From contig NZ_MKXO01000002.1 of assembly GCF_001766415.1 (NCBI RefSeq), positions 124,001 through 188,000 on the forward strand: 64,000 nt of DNA, written 5' to 3'. The translations under genes and the position numbers were made by a program. Each line of letters opens with the position of its first letter. Positions within the stretch are counted from its first letter, which is position 1. Of this stretch, positions 17,299 to 25,996 are shown piece after piece. The notes beneath the pieces were generated by a model. The model did not search any database. It was not told the origin of the DNA and saw only the letters and a program-made list of their open reading frames with translations. The stretch comes from Exiguobacterium aurantiacum. Lineage in GTDB: Bacteria; Bacillota; Bacilli; Exiguobacteriales; Exiguobacteriaceae.

Positions 17299-18305
17299 CA
17301 CACCTGTCGGAACGTTATGCACGGCAAGCCCGTTTTCATGGAATCGGGGCGGACGGGCAAGCGGAACTGATGACAAAGCGCGTACTTGTCGTCGGTCTCG
17401 GTGCGCTCGGTGCGGCTGTGACCGATCAGCTCGTTCGGGCCGGTGTCGGACTCGTCATCGTCGACCGGGATTATGTGGAAGTGACGAACCTGCAACGGCA
17501 AACGCTGTATACGGAACAAGACGCGACAGCGGAGACGCCGAAAGCAATCGCTGCGCTTGAGCGGTTGCGAGCAATCAACGGAGACGTTGAAATCGACGCG
17601 CACATCGCCGACGTCTCGTGGGACTGGCTTCGTCCCTTGCCTCACGTCGACCTCGTCTTGGACGCGACGGACAACGTCGAGACACGTCTGTTGTTGAACG
17701 ATTTCGCGCTCGAGCGAGGCATTCCGTTCTTGTTCGCTTCTTGCGTCGGGGCGTATGGCATGAACTATACCGTATTGCCGGGTGAGGCACCTTGTCTCCG
17801 CTGTCTCATGCGCCACTTGCCGCTCGCTGGGCAGACGTGTGCGACAGCCGGAGTCGTGGCGCCAATCGTCCACCACGTCGCGAGCCGGCAAGCTGTCGAG
17901 GCGTTGAAATATTTGACGGGCCGTCATGAGAAATTGGAACGTCGACTTTTGATTGAGGACTTATGGGAAAATCAGTCACAACGACTCGATGTCGAACGGC
18001 TTGTCGATGTGGCGTGTCCGTCGTGCCAACAGAACGAGTATCCGAGTCTCGTCTCGAACCGGCAACAGACGGCTCTTCTATGCGGACGTGACGTTGTTCA
18101 AGTTCGTCGGTCCATCGAAGGACTTGAGCCGATCGCGAACCAACTTGAGCGCGCTGACATCACAATGAAAAAGACGCCATTCACGTTAGAATGGCGGTGG
18201 CGTGGTCACCGGATGCTCTTATTCAAAGATGGTCGGGTCCTCGTCCACGGTGTCAACGACCCGCATGTTGCAGTCGCCATGGTCGATGAGTGTCTCGGAC
18301 AATAA
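17295..18305 (+). CDS. moeB: MoaD-activating E1-like enzyme (MoeB/ThiF family)
   Basis: The 336-residue protein has the nucleotide-binding [12 protein letters not shown] near residue 33, the metal or activation motifs LVLDATDN and CLRCLMR, and CPSCQQ late in the chain. It adenylylates the MoaD C-terminus. The C-terminal 90 residues form an extra small domain seen in Bacillus MoeB/ThiF-type proteins. It closes the operon. Confidence 0.92.
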   Translation: MTHLSERYARQARFHGIGADGQAELMTKRVLVVGLGALGAAVTDQLVRAGVGLVIVDRDYVEVTNLQRQTLYTEQDATAETPKAIAALERLRAINGDVEIDAHIADVSWDWLRPLPHVDLVLDATDNVETRLLLNDFALERGIPFLFASCVGAYGMNYTVLPGEAPCLRCLMRHLPLAGQTCATAGVVAPIVHHVASRQAVEALKYLTGRHEKLERRLLIEDLWENQSQRLDVERLVDVACPSCQQNEYPSLVSNRQQTALLCGRDVVQVRRSIEGLEPIANQLERADITMKKTPFTLEWRWRGHRMLLFKDGRVLVHGVNDPHVAVAMVDECLGQ

Positions 18306-18306
18306 G

Positions 18307-18344
18307 AAAAGGCAGTTCGTCAGTCGACGAACTGCCTTTTTTTT
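18307..18344. terminator. Bidirectional terminator between moeB and the LysM deacetylase
   Basis: AAAAGGCAGTTCGTC pairs with GACGAACTGCCTTTT around AGTC; T runs lie on both sides, serving two convergent genes. Confidence 0.95.
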
Positions 18345-19539
18345 AACGAGGAATCGTGAGCACTTGACCGACGCTGATCAAATTGATGTTCGTGATGTTG
18401 TTGGCGGCAGCGATTTTGGCGACGGTCGTATTATATGTCGTCGCAATCTTATAGAGCGTGTCGCCTGACTTGACGGTATACTTCACGGTCGTCGCTGGCG
18501 GAGGAGTGACGGTTGTTCCTGGGATGACCAGGACTTGACCGACGCTGATCAGGTTGATGTTGGTGATGTTATTGGCAGCAGCGATTTTGGCGACGGTCGT
18601 TTTGTACAGTGTCGCAATCTTGTAGAGTGTATCGCCTGCTTTTACCGTATATTTGACAGTCGTCGTTGGGGGTGGCGTGACGCTTGTTCCTGGAATGACG
18701 AGCACTTGACCGACACTGATCAAGTTGTAGTTCGTGATCTTGTTGGCGGCAGCGAGTGCAGCGACTGTGACGTTGTAAGCCCGAGCGATGCTATAGAGTG
18801 TGTCGCCTGATTTGACGGTGTACGTTTTAGACGTCGAAGACGACTGGAGAGCAAGTAGTTGCGAGACGGTCACGAATTTGTAGCCTTTTGCTTTCAGTTG
18901 CGAGATCATCGTCGGCAAGGCGAGCGGTGTGCCTGGCGCACCAGCACCGGTGTGCATGAGGACGATCGATCCTGGTTTGATGTTCGTTTGGACTTTCGTA
19001 TTGATTTGGCTAGCAGTGAGTCCTTTCCAGTCAATCGTATCGATGTTCCATTGGATCGTATAAGCGTAGCCGGCAGCACCGACACCGCTCAAGACGGCGC
19101 TGTTCACGGCGCCAAACGGAGCCCGGAAGATCGGTTTTGTCGTTTTACCGGTAAGGGCTTTGACGATCTTCTCAGTCTGATCGAGTTGAGATTTCATTTG
19201 CGCAGCAGTCAATTTGGTGAAATCCGGATGGTTATACGAGTGGTTACCTACTTGGTGACCTTTAGCTGCGATGTTTTTAATGTATTGAGGATGGTGGTTG
19301 GCGCCGGTTCCAGTCAAAAAGAAAGTGGCTTTGACGTTGTTCTTGGCAAGTATGTCCAAAATCTTGTTCGTATTCGCACCATCCGCTCCGTCATCGAACG
19401 TCAACGCCACGACTTTACTCGTCGTGTTCACGCTCGTTATGAACTTCGAAGCAGCGGCATCAGCTGATTTTGGATAGGTGACTAACGGTGCCAGCATGAT
19501 CAACAAAGCCATCAATAACCGTACAAATTTGCTCTTCAT
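18343..19539 (-). CDS. Secreted polysaccharide deacetylase with three LysM domains
   Basis: The 398-residue protein has a signal peptide (residues 1-29, ending SADA-A), a NodB deacetylase domain (about 35-235; TFDDGAD, HSYNHPDF, RAPFG, LMHTG motifs) and three LysM peptidoglycan-binding domains separated by Thr/Pro linkers. It likely removes N-acetyl groups from cell-wall glycan. The start at MKSKF follows AAAGG; longer in-frame starts lack a ribosome site. The last two LysM units are almost identical. Confidence 0.92.
   Translation of the reverse strand: MKSKFVRLLMALLIMLAPLVTYPKSADAAASKFITSVNTTSKVVALTFDDGADGANTNKILDILAKNNVKATFFLTGTGANHHPQYIKNIAAKGHQVGNHSYNHPDFTKLTAAQMKSQLDQTEKIVKALTGKTTKPIFRAPFGAVNSAVLSGVGAAGYAYTIQWNIDTIDWKGLTASQINTKVQTNIKPGSIVLMHTGAGAPGTPLALPTMISQLKAKGYKFVTVSQLLALQSSSTSKTYTVKSGDTLYSIARAYNVTVAALAAANKITNYNLISVGQVLVIPGTSVTPPPTTTVKYTVKAGDTLYKIATLYKTTVAKIAAANNITNINLISVGQVLVIPGTTVTPPPATTVKYTVKSGDTLYKIATTYNTTVAKIAAANNITNINLISVGQVLTIPR
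18352..18835 (-). repeat. Three tandem LysM coding repeats
   Basis: Repeats of about 44 codons plus Pro/Thr linkers. The two C-terminal units share long near-identical DNA (for example NITNINLISVGQVL in both), indicating recent duplication or gene conversion. Confidence 0.85.
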
Positions 19540-19605
19540 TTTTCCTTTCGCCTCCATTCTTGGTGTATGTATCTTGGTGTCAAGGCTTTCCATATATTGA
19601 GCTGT

Positions 19606-19622
19606 GTATATATTTTATATAC
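19606..19622. promoter_or_regulatory. 17-bp inverted repeat in divergent intergenic region
   Basis: GTATATA-TTT-TATATAC lies between the LysM deacetylase and the FixH-like lipoprotein gene. It may be an operator or AT-rich promoter DNA. The surrounding 275-bp gap has no other gene I can support. Confidence 0.3.
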
Positions 19623-19814
19623 CCCGTTTTGTTCCGAAACACGTTATAATCCTAAAAATAGGCAAAGGAATTTTTGGATAATGACTCTCAAATTTTGTGT
19701 TCAATTTATGAGCGGAAGACGTGGTAAATATCACAAAATCATCACACAATTCCTGAAAAAGGATGATATCATGAACAATGTGTGAAGCGTGTAAGCGATT
19801 AACTAGGGGGATTC

Positions 19815-20567
19815 ATGATGAGACAAACAGTGAAACGAATCGGGATGGCGACAGGAATAATCGGTCTGTTCGTCCTTGGGGCATGCGGGACAGAAGAGGC
19901 GGACAATGCGACGGAGACGGTGCAGTCGATGGAGCCCGTCGAAGCAGAATTGAACGTACCGGCGACAGCGAAAATAGATGAAGCGGTCACGTTATCGGTT
20001 CGCGTCACGCAAGACGGCAAAGGGGTCGATGATGCGGACGAGATCAAGTTCGAAGTGTGGAAGAACGGCGCCAAAGAAGAGAGTGAGATGATGAAAGCTT
20101 CGCTCACAGAAGACGGGGTCTATGAGACGGAAGCAACGTTTGCGGATGAAGCGGTCTATACGGTGCAAGTCCACGTGACGGCGCGGGCGATGCATACGAT
20201 GCCGACAGCGAAGGTGACGGTCGGTCATCCAGAAACAGAAGCTGAAGCCGAGGCTGAAACGGACCATCACCAACATGCCGGGGCTGATATCACACTCGAT
20301 CCAAAGCAAGTGACGGCGAATGAAGCGAGCCCGTTCACCGTCAACGTTGAAATTGACCATGAGGCGCTGACAGGTGCGGACGTTCAACTTGAAGTATTCA
20401 AAGACGGTGCGGATAAGCACGATTGGGTGAAGCTTGAGGAGACGGAAAACGGAAGCTATGCGGGTGAGCATACGTTCCCGGAGACCGGTACGTACAACGT
20501 CCAAGTCCATGTGACGAAAGGACACGACATTCATGAACACGTCATGGAGACAGTCGAGGTCAATTAA
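19815..20567 (+). CDS. Lipoprotein with two FixH/YtkA-like domains
   Basis: The 250-residue protein has a lipobox (LGAC, Cys at about residue 24). Two similar immunoglobulin-like modules (about 40-135 and 155-248) each end in an Y-x-VQVHVT strand, with a Glu/His-rich linker (EAEAEAETDHHQHAG) between them. This matches YtkA-like/FixH extracytoplasmic domains, sometimes linked to copper or oxidase assembly. The His-rich linker could bind metal, which is inference. Confidence 0.78.
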   Translation: MMRQTVKRIGMATGIIGLFVLGACGTEEADNATETVQSMEPVEAELNVPATAKIDEAVTLSVRVTQDGKGVDDADEIKFEVWKNGAKEESEMMKASLTEDGVYETEATFADEAVYTVQVHVTARAMHTMPTAKVTVGHPETEAEAEAETDHHQHAGADITLDPKQVTANEASPFTVNVEIDHEALTGADVQLEVFKDGADKHDWVKLEETENGSYAGEHTFPETGTYNVQVHVTKGHDIHEHVMETVEVN

Positions 20568-20570
20568 AAA

Positions 20571-20598
20571 AATCGATCGGCGCACGCGCCGATCGATT
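20571..20598. terminator. Bidirectional terminator
   Basis: AATCGATCGGCGC pairs with GCGCCGATCGATT, flanked by A and T runs, between the convergent lipoprotein and ABC-F genes. Confidence 0.93.
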
Positions 20599-20602
20599 TT
20601 TA

Positions 20603-22228
20603 TTATGCGTTTTGGTAAAGTGATTCGACTTGTTGTTGAAGCGATTCGTTCTCGAGGAACTGGTCGTACGTCGCTTCTTTGTCGACAATCCCGTTCGGCG
20701 TCACTTCGATGATGCGTGTCGCAATCGTTGAGATGAGCTGATGGTCATGTGAGCTGAAGAGGAGTACGCCTTTGAACGTCTCGAGTCCGTTGTTGAGCGC
20801 TGTGATCGATTCGAGGTCCAAGTGGTTCGTCGGATCGTCAAGGACGAGCACGTTCGAGTTCGAGAGCATCATCTTCGAGAGCATGCAACGAACTTTCTCT
20901 CCCCCTGAGAGGACAGACGCTTTCTTCATGACTTCTTCGCCAGAGAAGAGCATACGGCCGAGGAAACCACGGAGGAACGTATCTGACTCGTCAGCTGGCG
21001 AGAACTGGCGTAACCAGTCCAAGATGCTCTTATCTGAGCCTTCGAAGTATTCCGAGTTGTCTTTCGGGAAGTACGACTGGATCGTCGTCACGCCCCATTT
21101 GACCGTACCCGTGTCTGGCTCCATCTCACCCATGAGGATCTTGAAGAGCGTCGTGATGGCGACGTCGTTGCGACCGACGAAAGCGACTTTGTCCATCTTG
21201 TTCAATGAGAACGTGACGTTGTCGAGTACTTTGACACCGTCGATCGTCTTCGAGACGTTGTCGACGTACAAGACGTCATTTCCGATTTCACGTTCCATCG
21301 AGAAACCGACGAACGGATAACGGCGTGATGACGGACGGATGTCGTCCAGTGTGATCTTATCGAGCAACTTTTTACGCGACGTCGCTTGACGCGCCTTCGA
21401 GGCGTTCGAGCTGAAACGGGCGATAAAGTTTTGGAGCTCTTTGATCTTCTCTTCTTTTTTCTTGTTCTGGTCGTTGGCCATGCGCGATGCGAGTTGGCTC
21501 GACTCGTACCAGAAGTCGTAGTTCCCGACGTACAGTTGAATCTTACCGAAGTCGAGGTCAGCCATGTGCGTACAAACTTTGTTCAAGAAGTGACGGTCGT
21601 GGGAAACGACGATGACAGTGTTCTCGAAGTTGATCAAGAACTCTTCGAGCCATTGAATCGCTTTGATGTCAAGTCCGTTCGTCGGCTCATCGAGGAGCAA
21701 GATGTCTGGCTTACCGAACAACGCTTGGGCAAGGAGTACCTTGACCTTCTCGCCACCCGTGAGCTCGCTCATGAGTTTATGGTGCGACGCGTCAGTGATG
21801 CCAAGACCTTGAAGCACGGTTGCGGCTTCCGACTCGGCTTCCCAACCGTTCATCTCAGCGAATTCACCTTCGAGTTCAGCGGCACGCATGCCGTCTTCGT
21901 CAGAGAAATCTTCTTTCATATAGATTGCATCTTTTTCTTTCATGACTTGATACAAGCGCTCATGGCCTTTGATGACTGTTTCAAGCACAGCCTGGTCTTC
22001 GTACGCATAATGGTCCTGTTTAAGGACGGCGAGACGTTCGCCAGGTGAGAAGCTGACGTCACCCGTTGACGTCTCTTGCTCACCGGCAAGAATTTTCAAG
22101 AATGTTGATTTACCGGCACCGTTCGCGCCGATCAAGCCGTAACAGTTGCCTGGTGTGAACTTGATGTTCACGTCTTCGAACAACTTACGGCCACCGAATT
22201 GAAGACTTACGTTATTTACTGTAATCAT
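20603..22228 (-). CDS. ABC-F family ATPase with degenerate second Walker A
   Basis: The 541-residue protein has two nucleotide-binding domains and no membrane segment, as in YkpA/YbiT-type ABC-F translation factors. The first site is complete (GANGAGKST, LTGGEK, LLLDEPTNGLD). The second has LSGGEK and VLDDPTNHLD, but its P-loop reads GRNDVAITT, with Ile where the Lys should be. The start at MITVNNV has GAGGT upstream; the longer frame is unlikely. Likely a ribosome-associated factor. Confidence 0.88.
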   Translation of the reverse strand: MITVNNVSLQFGGRKLFEDVNIKFTPGNCYGLIGANGAGKSTFLKILAGEQETSTGDVSFSPGERLAVLKQDHYAYEDQAVLETVIKGHERLYQVMKEKDAIYMKEDFSDEDGMRAAELEGEFAEMNGWEAESEAATVLQGLGITDASHHKLMSELTGGEKVKVLLAQALFGKPDILLLDEPTNGLDIKAIQWLEEFLINFENTVIVVSHDRHFLNKVCTHMADLDFGKIQLYVGNYDFWYESSQLASRMANDQNKKKEEKIKELQNFIARFSSNASKARQATSRKKLLDKITLDDIRPSSRRYPFVGFSMEREIGNDVLYVDNVSKTIDGVKVLDNVTFSLNKMDKVAFVGRNDVAITTLFKILMGEMEPDTGTVKWGVTTIQSYFPKDNSEYFEGSDKSILDWLRQFSPADESDTFLRGFLGRMLFSGEEVMKKASVLSGGEKVRCMLSKMMLSNSNVLVLDDPTNHLDLESITALNNGLETFKGVLLFSSHDHQLISTIATRIIEVTPNGIVDKEATYDQFLENESLQQQVESLYQNA

Positions 22229-22360
22229 GTATAGAATACCTCGTTTTTCTGATTTGTTTACGACGTGTATTGTATCACGTTTTTTAAAAACGCGCAGTCG
22301 CGGGTAAATATGAAACAAATGTGGAACGGATTCGTATGAATGGATAAGGGGGAATCGTTC

Positions 22361-22972
22361 ATGAAAACATCACTATCGATCCGCGAGGCGTGGAACGACT
22401 ACTACCGCAAAGATTTCGTCCGACTGTTGCTCGTGTTCTTCGTGACAGGCGTCGTCTCGTATTGGTTATTCCGCACGTTCGTCGCGGCCGAACAAGTCGA
22501 TGAGATTTTAGCCCAACTCGGCGAATCGTTTGAAGCGAGCGGGCTGACGTTCGACTCGAGTCCACGTGACATGATGATCGCCTTGTTCGTGAACAATACA
22601 CGTGTCACGTTGCTCGCCTTCTTGCTCGGGATGATCCCACTCTTCATCCCATATGTGTTCGTCGTCATCAACGCCGCCGTCATCGGCCTCGTCGCCATGC
22701 TCGTCGGTTTCACGGGCGAGTCGGTCATTAAAGTGCTCGTTCTCGGGATTTTACCGCACGGCGTCACCGAGATCTCGGCGATTCTGCTCGGGGCGGCGAT
22801 GGGACTGTCGCTCAACCGTCATGTATGGAAGAAGTTACGAGGAAAAGAGACGGACGTCACGTTCAAAGCGTTATTGTTCGCAGGGGTCAAGACGTTCCTG
22901 TTCATCGCGGTCCCGCTCCTCGCTGTCTCTGCTGTCATCGAGGCGTACGTCACACCGCTTTTGCTGCAATGA
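22361..22972 (+). CDS. SpoIIM-family membrane protein
   Basis: The 203-residue protein has four to five transmembrane helices and the family motif LPHGVTEISAILLGAAMGL. SpoIIM proteins include a sporulation engulfment factor, but the family is wider and no sporulation context is visible here. The start follows AAGGGGG; an earlier ATG lies before that ribosome site. Confidence 0.8.
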   Translation: MKTSLSIREAWNDYYRKDFVRLLLVFFVTGVVSYWLFRTFVAAEQVDEILAQLGESFEASGLTFDSSPRDMMIALFVNNTRVTLLAFLLGMIPLFIPYVFVVINAAVIGLVAMLVGFTGESVIKVLVLGILPHGVTEISAILLGAAMGLSLNRHVWKKLRGKETDVTFKALLFAGVKTFLFIAVPLLAVSAVIEAYVTPLLLQ

Positions 22973-22998
22973 AAGTCATCGCAGGATGGCTTTTTTTA
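22973..22998 (+). terminator. Intrinsic terminator
   Basis: AGTCATC/GATGGCT stem with GCAG loop and seven T residues after the SpoIIM-like gene. Confidence 0.85.
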
Positions 22999-23718
22999 TT
23001 TGAAGTGATGTGTCGTCTCGAGACAGCGCAGCGGGGTGATGCCTTCTATGGTGACTTCGCAGTTCAACTGCCAGACTTCGAACCCGTCCGCGATCGCGTC
23101 ACGGATCAGCCGGCGGATCTTCTCGTCGTGTCTCCGCTTCGGATTGCCGGTGAAGATGGGCGCGTCATATAAGAAGACATACAATAAAACGGCCCGTCCT
23201 GCTTGTGGCAACGTCGCGATCAGTGTTTCAAGATGACGGATGAACCGTTTCGTCTCGACAGGGGTTTGCCTTGCGTTTCCTTCAAAGCGAGGGAGCGGCG
23301 TCACGAACAGTTCCGTCAGCGGTGTTTTCACTTCCATGTAGACTGCATCGACTTTGAAATCGAGGCGTGAACCGCCTGACACAATTTCACGTTCGACACG
23401 TTCTGGAGACGGAAAGACCGGCAAAGCGTCCGCTTTCAAGAGATGTTCGACGTAGTCGTTGGCCCGTCCTTGATGGATGCCGATCCAGCGCTTGTCCCGG
23501 TCAATCGAGATGGCTTCCACCGTGAAAGAAGTGTGGCGTCGCGGATTGTTTGCCGCCGAGACGAGGCAAGGCACACCGTCGAAGACGAGATCACCGATTC
23601 GCCCTGTGACCGGACAGTGGCACGCGACAATCTTGTCATCGAGCAACACGTCCATGACGAAGCGGTTGCGCCGCTTGACGATCACCCCTTCTTTTAACGG
23701 TCGTTCAAACCGGTACAT
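22996..23718 (-). CDS. sfsA: Sugar fermentation stimulation protein SfsA
   Basis: The 240-residue protein shows the SfsA fold: an N-terminal OB-like part (RNRFVMDVLLDD...CHCPVTGRIGDL) and a nuclease-like C-terminal part with DFKVDAVYMEVKT and FPDA-type loop regions. It is reported to bind DNA or act in maltose metabolism in E. coli; its role in Firmicutes is uncertain. It follows the OsmC gene by 2 bp. Confidence 0.92.
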   Translation of the reverse strand: MYRFERPLKEGVIVKRRNRFVMDVLLDDKIVACHCPVTGRIGDLVFDGVPCLVSAANNPRRHTSFTVEAISIDRDKRWIGIHQGRANDYVEHLLKADALPVFPSPERVEREIVSGGSRLDFKVDAVYMEVKTPLTELFVTPLPRFEGNARQTPVETKRFIRHLETLIATLPQAGRAVLLYVFLYDAPIFTGNPKRRHDEKIRRLIRDAIADGFEVWQLNCEVTIEGITPLRCLETTHHFK

Positions 23719-23720
23719 CG

Positions 23721-24167
23721 TCAGCCCGTGCGGACGACCGTCGTGTCGAGCTCGAACGTCACGTTGCCGGCCAAGGCGCGTGAAATCATACAGCCATCTT
23801 TCGCTTTCTTAGCAATCCGTTCGACGAGCGTGATATCCCGGTCGGTCGCCGCAGCGCGGACGTTGATCACCGTTTTATAACGGATCGTCTCGTATGTGAA
23901 CACGCCGTTCGTCACGTCGACGATACCTTCGGCGTCGATCGTGATGCCTTGATGGGAAAGATCGCTCCGTCCAAGCATGGCCGCGAGCGTGATGATATAG
24001 CACGTCGCCGCAGCTCCGAGGAGCATCTCATCGGGATTCGTCCCGATACCAGGTCCGTCCATTTCCGGGGGAATCGAAATTTGCGTCTTCAACCGTTCGG
24101 CCTCGATCGTGCCGACGTCGTTACGTCCGCCGGTCCAGTCAAGGTTCATGTGAAACGTATGCTTCAT
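23721..24167 (-). CDS. OsmC/Ohr family protein
   Basis: The 148-residue protein has GTNPDEMLLGAAATCYIITLA with one redox Cys and DGCMISRALAGNV with the second. The family reduces organic hydroperoxides or acts in osmotic stress. The start MKHTF follows GGAGGCGA. It is likely cotranscribed with sfsA. Confidence 0.9.
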   Translation of the reverse strand: MKHTFHMNLDWTGGRNDVGTIEAERLKTQISIPPEMDGPGIGTNPDEMLLGAAATCYIITLAAMLGRSDLSHQGITIDAEGIVDVTNGVFTYETIRYKTVINVRAAATDRDITLVERIAKKAKDGCMISRALAGNVTFELDTTVVRTG

Positions 24168-24221
24168 AAAAATCGCCTCCAATGTCTCTAGTGTAGAAGA
24201 GAATGATTGGAGGCGCATGTG

Positions 24222-25460
24222 TTATGCTCGCGCGCGTTCGGCGAACGTGCGGAGCGTCTGGATAATGACGTGTGTCGCTTTTTCCATATTGTTGACGGAG
24301 ACGTACTCGAACTTGCCGTGATAGTTCTCGCCGCCAGTGAAGATGTTTGGCGTCGGGAGACCCATATACGACAGTTGCGAGCCATCGGTCCCGCCGCGGA
24401 TCGGTTCGATCACCGGTTCGATCCCGAGCTCGCGCATGACGTCGGCGACGGTGTCGACGATGTGTTTGACCGGCTCGATCTTCTCGGCCATGTTGTAGTA
24501 CTGGTCGTCCATCTTCAAGTCGACGCGTGCCTCGCCGTATTTTTGTTTCCATTCGGCGACAAGTTTCTCGAGCAAGACTTTCCGGGCTTCGAACTTCGTC
24601 CGGTCGTGGTCGCGGATGATGTATTGGAGAACTGTCGTCTCGACATCACCCGAGAATCCGTTCAAGTGGAAGAATCCTTCATAATGGCTCGTATGTTCCG
24701 GTGCCTCGTCGGCCGGAAGGCGGTTATGGAACGCCATCGCCAGTTTCATCGAGTTGACCATCTTGTTCTTGGCGCTACCCGGGTGGACGTTCGTGCCGTG
24801 GAACGTGACGGTCGCTCCGGCAGCGTTGAAACTTTCATACTGAAGTTCGCCAAGCGGACCGCCGTCCATCGTGTAGGCAAAGTCGGCGTTGAAGCGGGCG
24901 ACGTCGAACTTATGTGGTCCGCGCCCGATTTCTTCGTCCGGTGTGAACGCAATCCGGACCGGTCCGTGTGGGATTTCCGGATGCGACAGTAAGTATTCGA
25001 CCGCCGTGACGATTTCCGCCATGCCGGCCTTATCATCGGCACCGAGCAGCGTCGTTCCGTCCGTCGTCATGAGCGTATGGCCGACGTAATCATCAAGTTC
25101 GGGGAAGTCACGCGGTGACAAGATAACATTGAGTGCCTCGTTCAAGACGATATCGCCACCCGCGTAGTGTTCGACGAGTTGCGGATTGACGTTTGTGCCG
25201 GTAAAATCGGTCGCCGTATCGACGTGAGCGAGCAGCCCGATCGTCGGCACGTCATGGTCGACGTTACTCGGCAACGTCGCGAACAAGTAGCCGTATTCGT
25301 CGGTCTCGACGTCTTCGAGCCCAATCGCCTTCAGTTCGGCCTCGAGATGGCGGATCAAATCCCATTGTTTCGCCGTCGACGGCGTCGTCTCACTCGTAAA
25401 GTCAGATTGCGTGTCAATCTTGGCATACGTCATCAAGCGTTCAATCAATTTTGCTTGCAT
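24222..25460 (-). CDS. pepT: Peptidase T (tripeptidase)
   Basis: The 412-residue M20B metallopeptidase has [13 protein letters not shown] (first zinc ligand), [13 protein letters not shown] (bridging Asp), [10 protein letters not shown] (catalytic Glu) and [22 protein letters not shown] near the end. It removes N-terminal residues from tripeptides in the cytoplasm. Length is typical. Confidence 0.97.
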   Translation of the reverse strand: MQAKLIERLMTYAKIDTQSDFTSETTPSTAKQWDLIRHLEAELKAIGLEDVETDEYGYLFATLPSNVDHDVPTIGLLAHVDTATDFTGTNVNPQLVEHYAGGDIVLNEALNVILSPRDFPELDDYVGHTLMTTDGTTLLGADDKAGMAEIVTAVEYLLSHPEIPHGPVRIAFTPDEEIGRGPHKFDVARFNADFAYTMDGGPLGELQYESFNAAGATVTFHGTNVHPGSAKNKMVNSMKLAMAFHNRLPADEAPEHTSHYEGFFHLNGFSGDVETTVLQYIIRDHDRTKFEARKVLLEKLVAEWKQKYGEARVDLKMDDQYYNMAEKIEPVKHIVDTVADVMRELGIEPVIEPIRGGTDGSQLSYMGLPTPNIFTGGENYHGKFEYVSVNNMEKATHVIIQTLRTFAERARA

Positions 25461-25543
25461 AAAAATACCTCCCCTTATCGTTTCTCATCCGTTTTAGTGT
25501 AGCACGGGAACCGTTTGGAGAAGTATCAAAATTGTTTGAAAAA

Positions 25544-25570
25544 TGGACAGGCGACCGAAGCGCCTGTCCA
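25544..25570 (-). terminator. Terminator of the broken dehydrogenase gene
   Basis: TGGACAGGCG/CGCCTGTCCA stem, followed on the minus strand by a T-rich run. Confidence 0.82.
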
Positions 25571-25574
25571 TCGT

Positions 25575-25740
25575 TTACTGGATGATGACACCGCCGTCAA
25601 TGACGAACTCGGCGCCCGTGAAGTAACTCGACTCGTCTGAGGCGAGGAACAAGACGAGGTTCGAGACGTCGGCCGGCTTTCCGATGCGTTTAAGCGGCAC
25701 CGCCCGTCACAAGCGCGACTCCACCTTGTACACGTTTCAT
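25575..25740 (-). pseudogene. Short-chain dehydrogenase gene with internal deletion
   Basis: On the minus strand a good ribosome site (GGAGGA) and ATG give MKRVQGGVALVTGGAA and then TAA. This is the N-terminal Rossmann start of a short-chain dehydrogenase/reductase. Directly after, in another frame, the sequence encodes RIGKPADVSNLVLFLAS...FTGAEFVIDGGVII, the typical C-terminus of the same family. About 190 residues between them are missing, and the junction lies in GGTGCCGC. An IS element sits 50 bp upstream, cutting off its promoter region. Confidence 0.85.
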
Positions 25741-25802
25741 TGTCCTTCCTCCTTTTCAAAAAAGAAAGCAACCGTCTTCTTTAACATCATTAAGCGAGAA
25801 TT

Positions 25803-25847
25803 CTCCCACCTCTAAGCGTCTGGGGCGAGGCCCAACGTAGGTGGGAG
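25803..25847 (+). repeat. Left-end hairpin of IS copy 1
   Basis: CTCCCACCT pairs with AGGTGGGAG around a GC-rich loop. The same structure is found at the outer end of copy 2. Confidence 0.75.
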
Positions 25848-25996
25848 ATGAATCGCCCGTACATAAACCTCTTGGGCACCCCTGTGACATAATTACGAAC
25901 ATAAGTTCTTGATTCCGTCAGATTTCCCTTCCCCCGCCGCGGGTATCGGAATGGGAAGAGAATCATCCTGACGCCGGGTGTGAAGGAGGGACAGAC

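Noticed and set aside
19567-19785. 72-residue plus-strand frame upstream of the FixH-like lipoprotein gene
   Set aside because: No ribosome site and atypical composition; the region looks like AT-rich promoter DNA.
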